From Microbacterium schleiferi (GTDB taxonomy: Bacteria; Actinomycetota; Actinomycetes; Actinomycetales; Microbacteriaceae), in assembly GCF_015565955.1 (NCBI RefSeq), contig NZ_CP064760.1, positions 2,356,001-2,420,000 of the forward strand: DNA of 64,000 nucleotides. The letters run 5' to 3'. The position numbers and the translations under genes were made by a program. Shown one piece after another: positions 1 through 6,947 of this stretch (the first letter of the stretch is position 1; every line of letters begins with the position of its first letter). Below the pieces are notes generated by a model. It searched no databases, had not been told where the DNA came from, and was given only the letters and a program-made list of their open reading frames with translations.

Positions 1-282
1 AGGGTCCCACTCCACTGAAAGCGCCTGTGCCGTCGAGAATCACCGGGACGACCACCGGGGAGGATCCGACATCCCAGCGCAGTTCCGCTGCGTCGCTGCC
101 GGGGAGGCACTCGCCGGCAAAGGTAATGCCCCGAGGTTCTCGGCGGTCTCGTCGCCCGGGCTGATTGTGAGGACCGCCGGGTCCGTAAAGGCGACAGCAG
201 GGGTCGTCGTGGCGACCGTCGCTCCGGTGAGAACCGTCATCACCACAACTGCGGCAACGCGCCGGGAGCTTCGTTCAGACAT
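1..282 (-). pseudogene. Exported protein, N-terminal part, frameshifted and cut by window edge
   Basis: The ATG at 282 follows a good ribosome-binding site (GGAAGGGAAG). The first 31 residues form a Sec signal peptide: a basic start, a hydrophobic core VAAVVVMTVLTGATVA, and a likely cleavage after PAVA. The open frame stops at 40. After residue about 50, however, the next frame continues with sensible protein (ITFAGECLPGSDAAELRW...VVVPVILDGTG) to the window edge. Adding one base to the C4 run at 129-132 joins the two frames into one secreted protein of unknown family. A sequencing error is the simplest explanation, and real decay cannot be excluded. No function is assigned. Confidence 0.6.
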
Positions 283-792
283 GCTTCCCTTCCCGCGACC
301 GGACCGGCCGCATCAGAAGAGTAGGAGCGAATCAGTTCCCTTCGATATGGCGGTCCCGGCGTATTCGGGCGATGGGGACCTTCCCCCGGTTGTCTGCCGC
401 TCCTATGCGCATGCCAATACCGGGTGGACCGGTGTTTCGAGGTCCGCGTGCAGGTCTCCCGCACAACGCACCCAGTACCGAGAGCCGGTGATTCTGTGCG
501 GCGCCCGGTCACGCTGGGACGTGCGTGCAGCTACGGCTTCGGGCATCCGTCAAAGCCCGCGCACCTCGCCCTGCTGCGCCGGGCGTCTCCTCGTCGAGAC
601 CACACCGGTGTCGACGGGTTCGCGATGTCAATACTTGGCGGAAACCTGCGCCGCGAGATGATGGATGGCCCAGTCCCCCACGTACTCGAGCTCTACCACG
701 CGCTGCGCACGAACTCACGATCGCGCCGAGCCTCGTGCGGCGGAACGGTCGCGCCTGAGAGCTCGACATCGACATGGCACGCTCAGGTCGCC
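283..792. other. Gene-free stretch, nothing recognised
   Basis: About 510 bases between the exported protein start and the TetR stop. Several overlapping ORFs run through it on both strands. None has a convincing ribosome-binding site, a family motif or the codon bias of the neighbours. The promoter of the exported protein should lie just after 282. I see no hairpin or repeat worth naming. Confidence 0.4.
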
Positions 793-1386
793 CTACGTCA
801 GATCTGCGTGCTGGCCCGTGTCGGGTAGCGCGAGAGCATCCGAGGCGAGCAAGGCCGCCACGGCGCTGTCAATGACCTCATCGACTCGCTCTTCGGGCAG
901 GCGACCCGCGATCGCGAGCGTGGAGATGCCTTCGGAAACTGCTGCCACGAGGAAGGCGCCCGTCGACGGCTCCCCCGGCTCAGACACGCCGAGCGCTCGG
1001 GCCCCTTGGGAAAAGAACCTCCGGGCCGCCTCATGAACGCCCTCCGCGTCTTTCCCGACGCGCGAGAACATCAACTGGACCAGGCCAGGTCGCTCGGTCG
1101 CAAAGGTGACATAGCCGCGAAGGTACGCGCGCAGGCGTCGAGCGGGAGTCGGCTGTTGAAGCACCTCCACAAGCAAGGTCGACAGTTCGTCGAAGCCACG
1201 CGCTGCCATCTCGCCAAGAAGCTCGTCTCGGTCACCAAAGTGACGATGGGGCGCACCGTGGCTCACGTTCGTGCGGCGCGCCAGCTCTCTCAGGGTGACC
1301 GCCTCGACGCCGTCATCGTCCAGAAGCTTCATGCCTTCGGTGACGAGCGCTTCGCGAAGATTCCCGTGGTGATAGCCGCCGCTCAC
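793..1386 (-). CDS. TetR-family transcriptional repressor
   Basis: 197 aa, GTG start at 1386. The N-terminal helix-turn-helix domain (about residues 5-55) opens with YHHGNLREALV and contains TLRELARRTNVSHGAPHRHF, typical of TetR proteins that recognise a palindromic operator. The remainder is an all-helical ligand-binding domain (TetR_C type). It is divergent from the short-chain dehydrogenase at 1448. The 61-base gap holds a perfect inverted repeat inside a sigma-A promoter, so this protein very probably represses the dehydrogenase. The ligand is unknown. Confidence 0.9.
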   Translation of the reverse strand: MSGGYHHGNLREALVTEGMKLLDDDGVEAVTLRELARRTNVSHGAPHRHFGDRDELLGEMAARGFDELSTLLVEVLQQPTPARRLRAYLRGYVTFATERPGLVQLMFSRVGKDAEGVHEAARRFFSQGARALGVSEPGEPSTGAFLVAAVSEGISTLAIAGRLPEERVDEVIDSAVAALLASDALALPDTGQHADLT

Positions 1387-1411
1387 CCGCTCATGCTAGG
1401 CGACGTAGCCA

Positions 1412-1447
1412 TTGACAACAATGTAGGCGCCGCCTACATTGGCAGAC
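1412..1447 (+). promoter_or_regulatory. Sigma-A promoter with TetR operator, leaderless start
   Basis: The -35 is TTGACA at 1412-1417 and the -10 is TACATT at 1435-1440, with an exact 17-base spacer. The operator AATGTAGGC-gcc-GCCTACATT (1420-1440) is a perfect 9+3+9 inverted repeat filling the spacer and the -10. The ATG at 1448 lies 7 bases after the -10, so the transcript probably begins at the start codon. Repressor binding would block RNA polymerase directly. Confidence 0.8.
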
Positions 1448-2323
1448 ATGGACTGGAAATGGACGGACCGCGGGGCTCTGGCTGGCCGCGTCATCATCGT
1501 GACGGGCGGGTCGAGCGGTATCGGACAGGCCGTAGCCGAACGACTCACACAAGCTGGAGCGCACGTGACGATCGCGGCGCGCGATATCGTCCGAGCCCGC
1601 GATGTCGCACGCGAGCTCGGACCGAATGCGCACGCCCGCGACCTCGACCTCGCCGACCTGGCGTCTGTTCGACGCTTCGCCGCAGAGTGGGAGGGTGAGG
1701 TCGACATCCTCATCAACAACGCCGGGATCTACTCGCGGGAGCTACAGGTCACGCCCGCGGGGTACGAACTCGACTTCGCAACGAACCACCTGGGCCATTT
1801 CGCACTGACGAACCTTCTCCTGCCCCATATCACGGGGCGGGTCGTCACGGTCGCCTCGCAAGCGGAACGCGGGTCACGGATCGACCTCGATGACCCCGCA
1901 TGGACGCGTCGTCGGTACTCGCCTTCACGGGCCTACAACGACTCCAAGCTGGCGAACATCCTCTTCGCGTCAGAACTTCACCGCCGGCTCCACGCAGCCG
2001 GATCTCCGGTGCTCTCGGTGGCCGCCCACCCCGGGTTTGTGCGCACTCCGATCTACGACGGAGGCCACCGACAAGGCTGGGCAGAACGCCAGCTCGTCCG
2101 GATTGCTCAGTCTCCCGATGAGGGCGCGCTGCCGCTGCTGTTCGCCGCGACCGAGAGCATCCCCGGCGACAGCTTCATCGGACCGCAGCACGCCCTGCAT
2201 ATGCGCGGCGGCGCGCAGCCAATCGGTCGGTCGGCGAGAGCGCAGAACACAGAGCTCGCCGCGCGCCTGTGGGAACTGTCTGAGCGAGCCACACGCGTAT
2301 CGCTGAAGCTCACCCAGGGATAG
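1448..2323 (+). CDS. SDR-family NAD(P)-dependent oxidoreductase (retinol-dehydrogenase-like)
   Basis: 291 aa from the ATG at 1448. The Rossmann nucleotide-binding motif VTGGSSGIG is near residues 18-26, NNAG follows near residue 90, and the catalytic YNDSK pair is near residue 165 after a serine in VASQAERGS. Length and order match classical/extended SDRs of the WWOX/RDH type. The substrate cannot be told. It is the likely sole target of the divergent TetR repressor and probably forms a small substrate-inducible unit. The start was chosen because the promoter spacing places transcription at this ATG, and the in-frame TTG three codons earlier lies in the -10 box. Confidence 0.88.
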   Translation: MDWKWTDRGALAGRVIIVTGGSSGIGQAVAERLTQAGAHVTIAARDIVRARDVARELGPNAHARDLDLADLASVRRFAAEWEGEVDILINNAGIYSRELQVTPAGYELDFATNHLGHFALTNLLLPHITGRVVTVASQAERGSRIDLDDPAWTRRRYSPSRAYNDSKLANILFASELHRRLHAAGSPVLSVAAHPGFVRTPIYDGGHRQGWAERQLVRIAQSPDEGALPLLFAATESIPGDSFIGPQHALHMRGGAQPIGRSARAQNTELAARLWELSERATRVSLKLTQG

Positions 2324-2395
2324 GTTCCACCCCAGCTCGCGGGAACAGAAGAACTACCTGAGTGGGCACGGTCGGGTGCTCTCAGGATACGGATG

Positions 2396-2471
2396 TGGTG
2401 GACCTGAGGGGATTCGAACCCCTGACCTCTTCATTGCGAACGAAGCGCGCTACCAACTGCGCCACAGGCCC
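2396..2471 (-). tRNA. tRNA-Ala (anticodon CGC)
   Basis: The reverse strand folds as a full cloverleaf. The acceptor GGGCCTG pairs with CAGGTCC, the D arm is GCGC/GCGC, the anticodon stem is CTTCG/TGAAG with loop TTCGCAA giving anticodon CGC, and the T arm is AGGGG-TTCGAAT-CCCCT. Discriminator A and an encoded CCA (2396-2398) end the gene. It reads the GCG alanine codon. No direct repeat or integrase is next to it, so there is no sign that it is used as an attachment site. Confidence 0.95.
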
Positions 2472-2547
2472 GTGAACCCAGTAACACTATCACGCAGCCA
2501 CCGACGGGCTGAATCGCGGTGGGGCTATGCGCTGGCCGCGCGACGAC

Positions 2548-3453
2548 TCAGCAGGTCGCGAACATGCGCCTCGATCTCGGCGTCGTCGACATAGCCCATC
2601 CGCGCAAAGTCGACCCCGGCGCCGGCGCGGCGGATGCCGACGTCCGGGCGCGTTCGCGGTCGGCGCGCACGCGGTCGATCGTCGGTGGCGCGACCGCCTC
2701 TGCGCGCTGGCGCAGCGCCTCATCACGCGCGGCCTGGCGCAGAGCTTCTCGCGCAGCGACACCGTCGAGGGTCGCGGCAGCGCGGGATCCGGATGCCGCG
2801 GTCAGCGGCTTGGGAAGCTCACGAGGCGCCCACTGGCGCGAAACGGGAAGGGCGACATCCTGCACGACCGGCGCTGCCCGCGCTGGCTCTGCAACGGACA
2901 CCTGGGAACGTGCGGAGCCGCGCGATGCGACCCGCGCCATCTGCACGAGCATCGTGGCGCACACGGCGAGGATCCCGGCAGACCACCACAGCATGGTCTG
3001 CGAACCGGTTGTCGCCAAGAGCCACGCTCCCCATCCGAGGAACACGATCGCGACCACTCCGACGAGGGTGGTCAGCAACCGTGCGCGGCGACGGGCACGA
3101 GCGCGACGAGCCGCGGGGATCGATCTGGCCGCAACGAGTTCCTCGCGCGCCTGCTCCACGGCAGCGTGCTCGCGTTCGGCAGCTGCAAGCTTCGCGAGAC
3201 GCTCGCGCTCGGCAAGCGCTCGCTTCGCCTCACGCTGTTGCGCCTGAGCAGTGCGGGTGTTCAACTCGAGCCGCACCTCATCGGGCGTCTCGCTCGTCTC
3301 GGCCAGCACGCGAAGCGCCTGGTTGAGGCGGACCGCGTTACGCTCAGCCGCGTCATACTGGCGGCGCTCGTACCACGAGGGCACCAGATACACGAGCCAC
3401 AACAGCACCGAGACGGCGACGATCACTCCGCCGCCCAGCACTTGTCCGTCCAT
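2548..3453 (-). CDS. Membrane protein of unknown function (Microbacteriaceae type)
   Basis: 301 aa from the ATG at 3453. The longer open frame to 3573 overlaps the next gene and has non-coding-like composition. Residues about 5-28 form a membrane helix (VIVAVSVLLWLVYLVPSW). A charged, Ala/Glu/Arg-rich stretch that should be a coiled coil (about 35-110) follows, then two more helices (about 125-175) and a low-complexity tail. I do not recognise a characterised family. It sits downstream of rimJ-like and galU on the same strand and is probably co-transcribed with them. Confidence 0.75.
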   Translation of the reverse strand: MDGQVLGGGVIVAVSVLLWLVYLVPSWYERRQYDAAERNAVRLNQALRVLAETSETPDEVRLELNTRTAQAQQREAKRALAERERLAKLAAAEREHAAVEQAREELVAARSIPAARRARARRRARLLTTLVGVVAIVFLGWGAWLLATTGSQTMLWWSAGILAVCATMLVQMARVASRGSARSQVSVAEPARAAPVVQDVALPVSRQWAPRELPKPLTAASGSRAAATLDGVAAREALRQAARDEALRQRAEAVAPPTIDRVRADRERARTSASAAPAPGSTLRGWAMSTTPRSRRMFATC

Positions 3454-3532
3454 GATCCATACGGTATGCGACGGATCCTCGCTTGCCCCGCAGACACGTC
3501 GTGCGGCGAGGCGGATCCGTAGCGAGCGAGCG

Positions 3533-4162
3533 CTAGATCGGCATCCGATCCTCCGGAGGCACGGTCGCGGCACCCGCCGGGACCCGGCCGGAGGCCCACC
3601 GCTGCAGCACGCCCTCGGGAACGTCCTCGCGCACGAGCGCGAACGCGTAGTGATCGCGCCAATCCCCGTCGATATGGATGTAGCGGCGCCGATACCCCTC
3701 GTAGCGGAAGCCGAGCTTCTCGACGATGCGCAAGCTCGCGCGATTCTCGGGGCGGATGCAGATCTCGACGCGGTGGAGGTTAAGCTCGCGGAAGCAGATG
3801 TCGGTAGCGAGCGCGACAGAGATCGGCGTGATGTTGCGGCCGGCGAACTTCTCGGCGATCCAGTACCCGATCGTCGCCGACGCGAGCGATCCGCGAGCGA
3901 TCCCCCACACGTTGAGCTGGCCCGTGACCTCGCCGTCGTACTCCATGACGTAGGGCACGCCCGAGCCCTCGCGGTGCTGCTGCAGCAGGCGACGGATGCT
4001 CAGTCTCATGTCGAACGAGACCGGGCCGTCGGGGCTCGTCGCTTCCCACCGGCGCAACCACGAGCGGTTGTCCAGCAGAAGCTGCTGCAGCACGCGCGCA
4101 TCGCGCGCACGCACTAGCCGGATCGATACCGGGCCGTGCTGAAAGGGTGACGTCAGATCCAC
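3533..4162 (-). CDS. GNAT N-acetyltransferase, RimJ/RimL type
   Basis: 209 aa. It has the layout of ribosomal-protein alanine acetyltransferases: the N-terminal substrate region contains LLDNRSWLRRWEATSP, and the acetyl-CoA fold contains VWGIARGSLASATIGYWI and the late motif NRASLRIVEKLGFRYEGY. It probably acetylates an N-terminal amine in the cytosol, on a ribosomal protein by analogy. The target is an inference. It lies 25 bases downstream of galU on the same strand, an arrangement I associate with Microbacteriaceae galU loci. Confidence 0.88.
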   Translation of the reverse strand: MDLTSPFQHGPVSIRLVRARDARVLQQLLLDNRSWLRRWEATSPDGPVSFDMRLSIRRLLQQHREGSGVPYVMEYDGEVTGQLNVWGIARGSLASATIGYWIAEKFAGRNITPISVALATDICFRELNLHRVEICIRPENRASLRIVEKLGFRYEGYRRRYIHIDGDWRDHYAFALVREDVPEGVLQRWASGRVPAGAATVPPEDRMPI

Positions 4163-4187
4163 GTGACCCCTCCGACCCGGGCGGCGC

Positions 4188-5075
4188 TTACAGGGTCGCC
4201 GCGAACTCCTTCAACCAGGGCTTCAGCTCGGCGCCGATATCCTCACGGTCCGAAGCGAGCTGAACGATGGCCTTGATGTAGTCCACCTTATCGCCGGTGT
4301 CGTAGCGACGCCCGCGGAAAATGACGCCCCGTACACCGGGACCGTTCGGGTCCTTCGCAAGCTCCTCGAGAGCATCCGTGAGTTGGATTTCGCCGCCCTT
4401 GCCCGGCTGGGTGTGCTCGAGCACGTCGAACACGGTCGGCGCCAACACGTACCGCCCGATGATCGCGAGGTTCGAGGGAGCGTCCTCCTTGGACGGCTTC
4501 TCAACCAGGCCACCGACGGTGACGACATCCGGATCGTCCGTCGGCTCGGCGACAGCGCAGCCGTACAGGTGGATCTGCTCGGGGTCGACCTCCATGAGAG
4601 CCACGATCGCCGCGCCCGTGCGACGGTGCTCATCGAGCATCTTGGTCAGCAGCGGGTCGCGCTCATCGATCAGATCGTCGCCGAGCAGCACAGCAAAGGG
4701 GTGGGTACCGACGTGCGACTTCGCGCGAAGGACCGCGTGTCCGAGGCCCTTGGGCTCGCCCTGACGCACCATGTGAACCTCGGCGAGGTCCGAGGAATGC
4801 TCGACAGCCGCAAGCTTCTTGCCGTCGCCCTTTTCGCGCAGCTTCTCTTCGAGCTCGGGAACCGAGTCGAAGTGGTTGGCGATGTTGTTCTTGTTGCGTC
4901 CGATGATGATCAGGACATCCTGGATGCCGGCGCTCGCCGCTTCTTCCACGACGTACTGGATCGCCGGCTTGTCAACGACCGGCAGCATCTCTTTGGGCAT
5001 GGCTTTGGTGGCAGGAAGGAAGCGGGTGCCGAGGCCCGCTGCGGGGATCACTGCCTTGAAGGGAAGATCAGACAT
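4188..5075 (-). CDS. galU: UTP--glucose-1-phosphate uridylyltransferase
   Basis: 295 aa, full length. The nucleotide-binding signature AVIPAAGLGTRFLPATKAMP is near residue 9, PKEMLPVVDKPAIQYVVEEA follows, and the sugar-phosphate-binding region includes GLVEKPSKEDAPSNLAI. The enzyme makes UDP-glucose from UTP and glucose-1-phosphate for cell-wall glycans, glycolipids and trehalose. It is divergent from the formyl-THF cyclo-ligase gene and leads the minus-strand unit with the acetyltransferase and membrane protein. Confidence 0.97.
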   Translation of the reverse strand: MSDLPFKAVIPAAGLGTRFLPATKAMPKEMLPVVDKPAIQYVVEEAASAGIQDVLIIIGRNKNNIANHFDSVPELEEKLREKGDGKKLAAVEHSSDLAEVHMVRQGEPKGLGHAVLRAKSHVGTHPFAVLLGDDLIDERDPLLTKMLDEHRRTGAAIVALMEVDPEQIHLYGCAVAEPTDDPDVVTVGGLVEKPSKEDAPSNLAIIGRYVLAPTVFDVLEHTQPGKGGEIQLTDALEELAKDPNGPGVRGVIFRGRRYDTGDKVDYIKAIVQLASDREDIGAELKPWLKEFAATL

Positions 5076-5191
5076 GGCCTCACTCTACCGAGAGGCTATG
5101 AACGCGATGTGACGGATGGCCAACCGCCGTCACCCCTTGACATCCGGATGCCGAAGCCTGCCTGCGCACGTGAGCAGCCTAGAATCTACGC

Positions 5192-5788
5192 ATGTCCGAT
5201 GCGATCGCCGATGCCAAGCGTGCGATGCGCGCGGACCTCCGAGAGCGTCGGCAGACGATCTCCGAACCCGCCCGGGAAGCCGCCGCGGACGGCATCCGTA
5301 CCCAGCTCGACGCTCTCGTCGACCGGCTCGGCGCAACGTCCCTCTCGTGCTTCCTGTCGACGACGACCGAGCCCGGCACACGCGAGTTCGTCAATGCCGC
5401 GATCGACCGAGGCCTGCGGGTTCTGCTTCCCATTACCCGCGCCGACGGACTGCTCGACTGGACGGTCGCCGAGCGCGATGGCAGCGAGATCGAGGGGCTG
5501 TTCGGCATGCCGGAACCGACCGGCGAACTGCTCGGCCCGATCGCTGTCAACGATGTCGATCTCATGATCATCCCCGCCGCAGCCGTCGACACGACCGGCA
5601 TGCGGCTCGGCTGGGGACGCGGCTACTTCGACAAGACGATCGGCTCGATGGAACGCTGCCCACCCGTCTACGCGGTGATCTTCGACGACGAACTCGTGCC
5701 GGAGGTTCCCCGAGACCTCCACGACCAGCCGGTGGCGGGCGTCGTCACTCCCACCCGCATCGTCGACCTGCATCCTGACCAGAGCTGA
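5192..5788 (+). CDS. 5-formyltetrahydrofolate cyclo-ligase
   Basis: 198 aa, normal length. ATP-dependent conversion of 5-formyl-THF to 5,10-methenyl-THF in folate one-carbon metabolism. Visible are the N-terminal basic helix (AKRAMRADLRERRQ), the LPITRADGLLDW segment, and the C-terminal substrate/ATP signature GMRLGWGRGYFDK. It is followed after 28 bases by the FmdB-type protein and then mscL on the same strand, a conserved actinobacterial order. Confidence 0.95.
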   Translation: MSDAIADAKRAMRADLRERRQTISEPAREAAADGIRTQLDALVDRLGATSLSCFLSTTTEPGTREFVNAAIDRGLRVLLPITRADGLLDWTVAERDGSEIEGLFGMPEPTGELLGPIAVNDVDLMIIPAAAVDTTGMRLGWGRGYFDKTIGSMERCPPVYAVIFDDELVPEVPRDLHDQPVAGVVTPTRIVDLHPDQS

Positions 5789-5816
5789 CCCCCTCGCACC
5801 GACCGAAAGACCACCC

Positions 5817-6149
5817 ATGCCCACGTACGCCTACGCCTGCCGCCAGTGCGGCCACCGATTCGAAACCGTCCAGTCGTTCTCGGATGCCTCGCTGACCGAG
5901 TGTCCGGAGTGCGGCGGTCCGCTGCGCAAGGAGTACGGTTCCATCGGCGTGACCTTCAACGGGTCGGGCTTCTACCGCACCGACTCTCGCGCCGGCGCGA
6001 GTTCGGGCGCGAAGGACTCCGGTTCCAAGGACTCCGGTTCCAAGGACTCCGGTTCCAAGGACTCCGGTTCCAAGGACTCCGGTTCCAAGAGCTCGAGTTC
6101 GTCATCCACCTCCTCCAGCAGCACCACCTCAACCACGAGCGCCGGCTGA
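5817..6149 (+). CDS. FmdB-family zinc-ribbon protein with KDSGS repeat tail
   Basis: 110 aa. Residues 1-45 are the FmdB regulatory zinc ribbon: MPTYAYACRQCGHRFE and then CPECGG, giving two CxxC knuckles. The rest, from about residue 60, is low complexity: five exact KDSGS units encoded by a 15-bp minisatellite, then Ser/Thr runs. The family is small and poorly understood, though often placed beside formyl-THF cyclo-ligase and mscL as here. The repeat number is likely to vary between strains. Confidence 0.92.
   Translation: MPTYAYACRQCGHRFETVQSFSDASLTECPECGGPLRKEYGSIGVTFNGSGFYRTDSRAGASSGAKDSGSKDSGSKDSGSKDSGSKDSGSKSSSSSSTSSSSTTSTTSAG
6012..6086 (+). repeat. 15-bp tandem repeat, five exact copies
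   Basis: Five identical head-to-tail copies of AAGGACTCCGGTTCC within the FmdB-type gene. Being a multiple of three, gain or loss of copies keeps the frame. A degenerate sixth unit (AAGAGCTCGAGTTCG) follows. Confidence 0.97.
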
Positions 6150-6179
6150 CGCCGCCAACCTGCGACTGAAGGGACAACC

Positions 6180-6608
6180 ATGATCAAGGGATTCCGGGAG
6201 TTCATCCTCCGCGGCAACGTCATCGACCTCGCGGTAGCCGTCGTCATCGGCGCTGCCTTCACCACCATCGTCAACACGCTTGTCGCTTCGTTCATCAACC
6301 CGCTCATCGGCCTCTTCTTCGCCGCCGACAGCCTCAATGAGGCGCTGGCGGTTCCGGTTCCCACGCTCGGCGGGGGCACGGTGACCTTCGCCTTCGGTGC
6401 GATCATCGGCGCCGTCATCAACTTCCTCGCGGTCGCGGTGGTCGTCTACTTCGTGTTCGTCATGCCGATGAACAGGCTCAAGGAACGCGCCGCGGCCCGC
6501 GAACAGTTGCCGCCCGAGCCCGAGCCGATGCCGAGCGAGGCCGAGATTCTCATCCAGATCCGCGACCTGTTGCAGAAGCAGAACGACACGGCCCCGCCGA
6601 AGCCCTAG
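6180..6608 (+). CDS. mscL: Large-conductance mechanosensitive channel MscL
   Basis: 142 aa. The N-terminal amphipathic helix MIKGFREFILRGNVIDLAVAVV leads into TM1 with the pore-lining GAAFTTIVNTLV and INPLIG. TM2 is near residues 75-97 (GAIINFLAVAVVVYFVFV in outline), and a charged C-terminal helix bundle ends the protein. It forms a homopentameric membrane valve that opens on hypo-osmotic shock. A ribosome-binding site GAAGGGA precedes the ATG. It is the last gene of the cyclo-ligase/FmdB/mscL group. Confidence 0.96.
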   Translation: MIKGFREFILRGNVIDLAVAVVIGAAFTTIVNTLVASFINPLIGLFFAADSLNEALAVPVPTLGGGTVTFAFGAIIGAVINFLAVAVVVYFVFVMPMNRLKERAAAREQLPPEPEPMPSEAEILIQIRDLLQKQNDTAPPKP

Positions 6609-6650
6609 CACGGATGAGGCCCCGCTGCCCGCTGCGTAAGTCCGCTCCCG

Positions 6651-6729
6651 CGAGCCCACAGCAATCCGCGCGAACCCACGGGACCGACCAACCCAAATAT
6701 GTGGGCTCGCCGCCGAACGCGTGGGTTCG
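6651..6729. repeat. Two interleaved inverted repeats (pseudoknot-type layout)
   Basis: Arm A CGAGCCCACA (6651-6660) pairs with TGTGGGCTCG (6700-6709). Arm B CGAACCCACG (6671-6680) pairs with CGTGGGTTCG (6720-6729). The order is A-B-A'-B', each pair separated by the same 39-base distance and the arms exactly 20 bases apart. All four arms share a GTGGG/CCCAC core. It lies between the convergent ends of mscL and the small ORF. Confidence 0.7.
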
Positions 6730-6752
6730 GCGCTCCGGTCGTCGGGGCGAGG

Positions 6753-6947
6753 TCAGTAGTGCGGGGGGACGTCGGCACGCAGACGGTCGTCGTTCGGGCC
6801 CGTGGGGGATGACGGCGGCGTCGATGGTGCGTCGGCGTCGGCATCCGGGGATTCGGGGGCCACATCCGTCCCCGGAGCGGGAGTCAGGCGTGCGCGGCGG
6901 GATCCGGGAACGCGCTCGACGCGCTGGCGCTCATCAGGCGACGACAT
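6753..6947 (-). CDS. Small Pro/Asp-rich protein, unknown function
   Basis: 64 aa from the ATG at 6947, overlapping the helicase stop by 14 bases, which suggests translational coupling. The N-terminal third is basic (RQRVERVPGSRRARLTP), the middle is disordered and rich in Pro, Asp and Ala, and the end is NDDRLRADVPPHY. Codon use fits the surroundings and the tail looks constrained. I recognise no domain. An upstream in-frame ATG at 6965 is possible but lacks a better ribosome-binding site. Confidence 0.6.
   Translation of the reverse strand: MSSPDERQRVERVPGSRRARLTPAPGTDVAPESPDADADAPSTPPSSPTGPNDDRLRADVPPHY

Noticed and set aside
283..792. Candidate ORFs of 77-164 codons in the gap
   Set aside because: All overlap one another on both strands and none has motifs, a ribosome-binding site or codon bias that singles it out.
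2396..2471. tRNA-Ala as an integration site
   Set aside because: No duplicated tRNA 3' end and no integrase within several kilobases.
6012..6086. Possible CRISPR or regulatory iteron array
   Set aside because: The 15-bp units are contiguous, in frame and inside a coding region.
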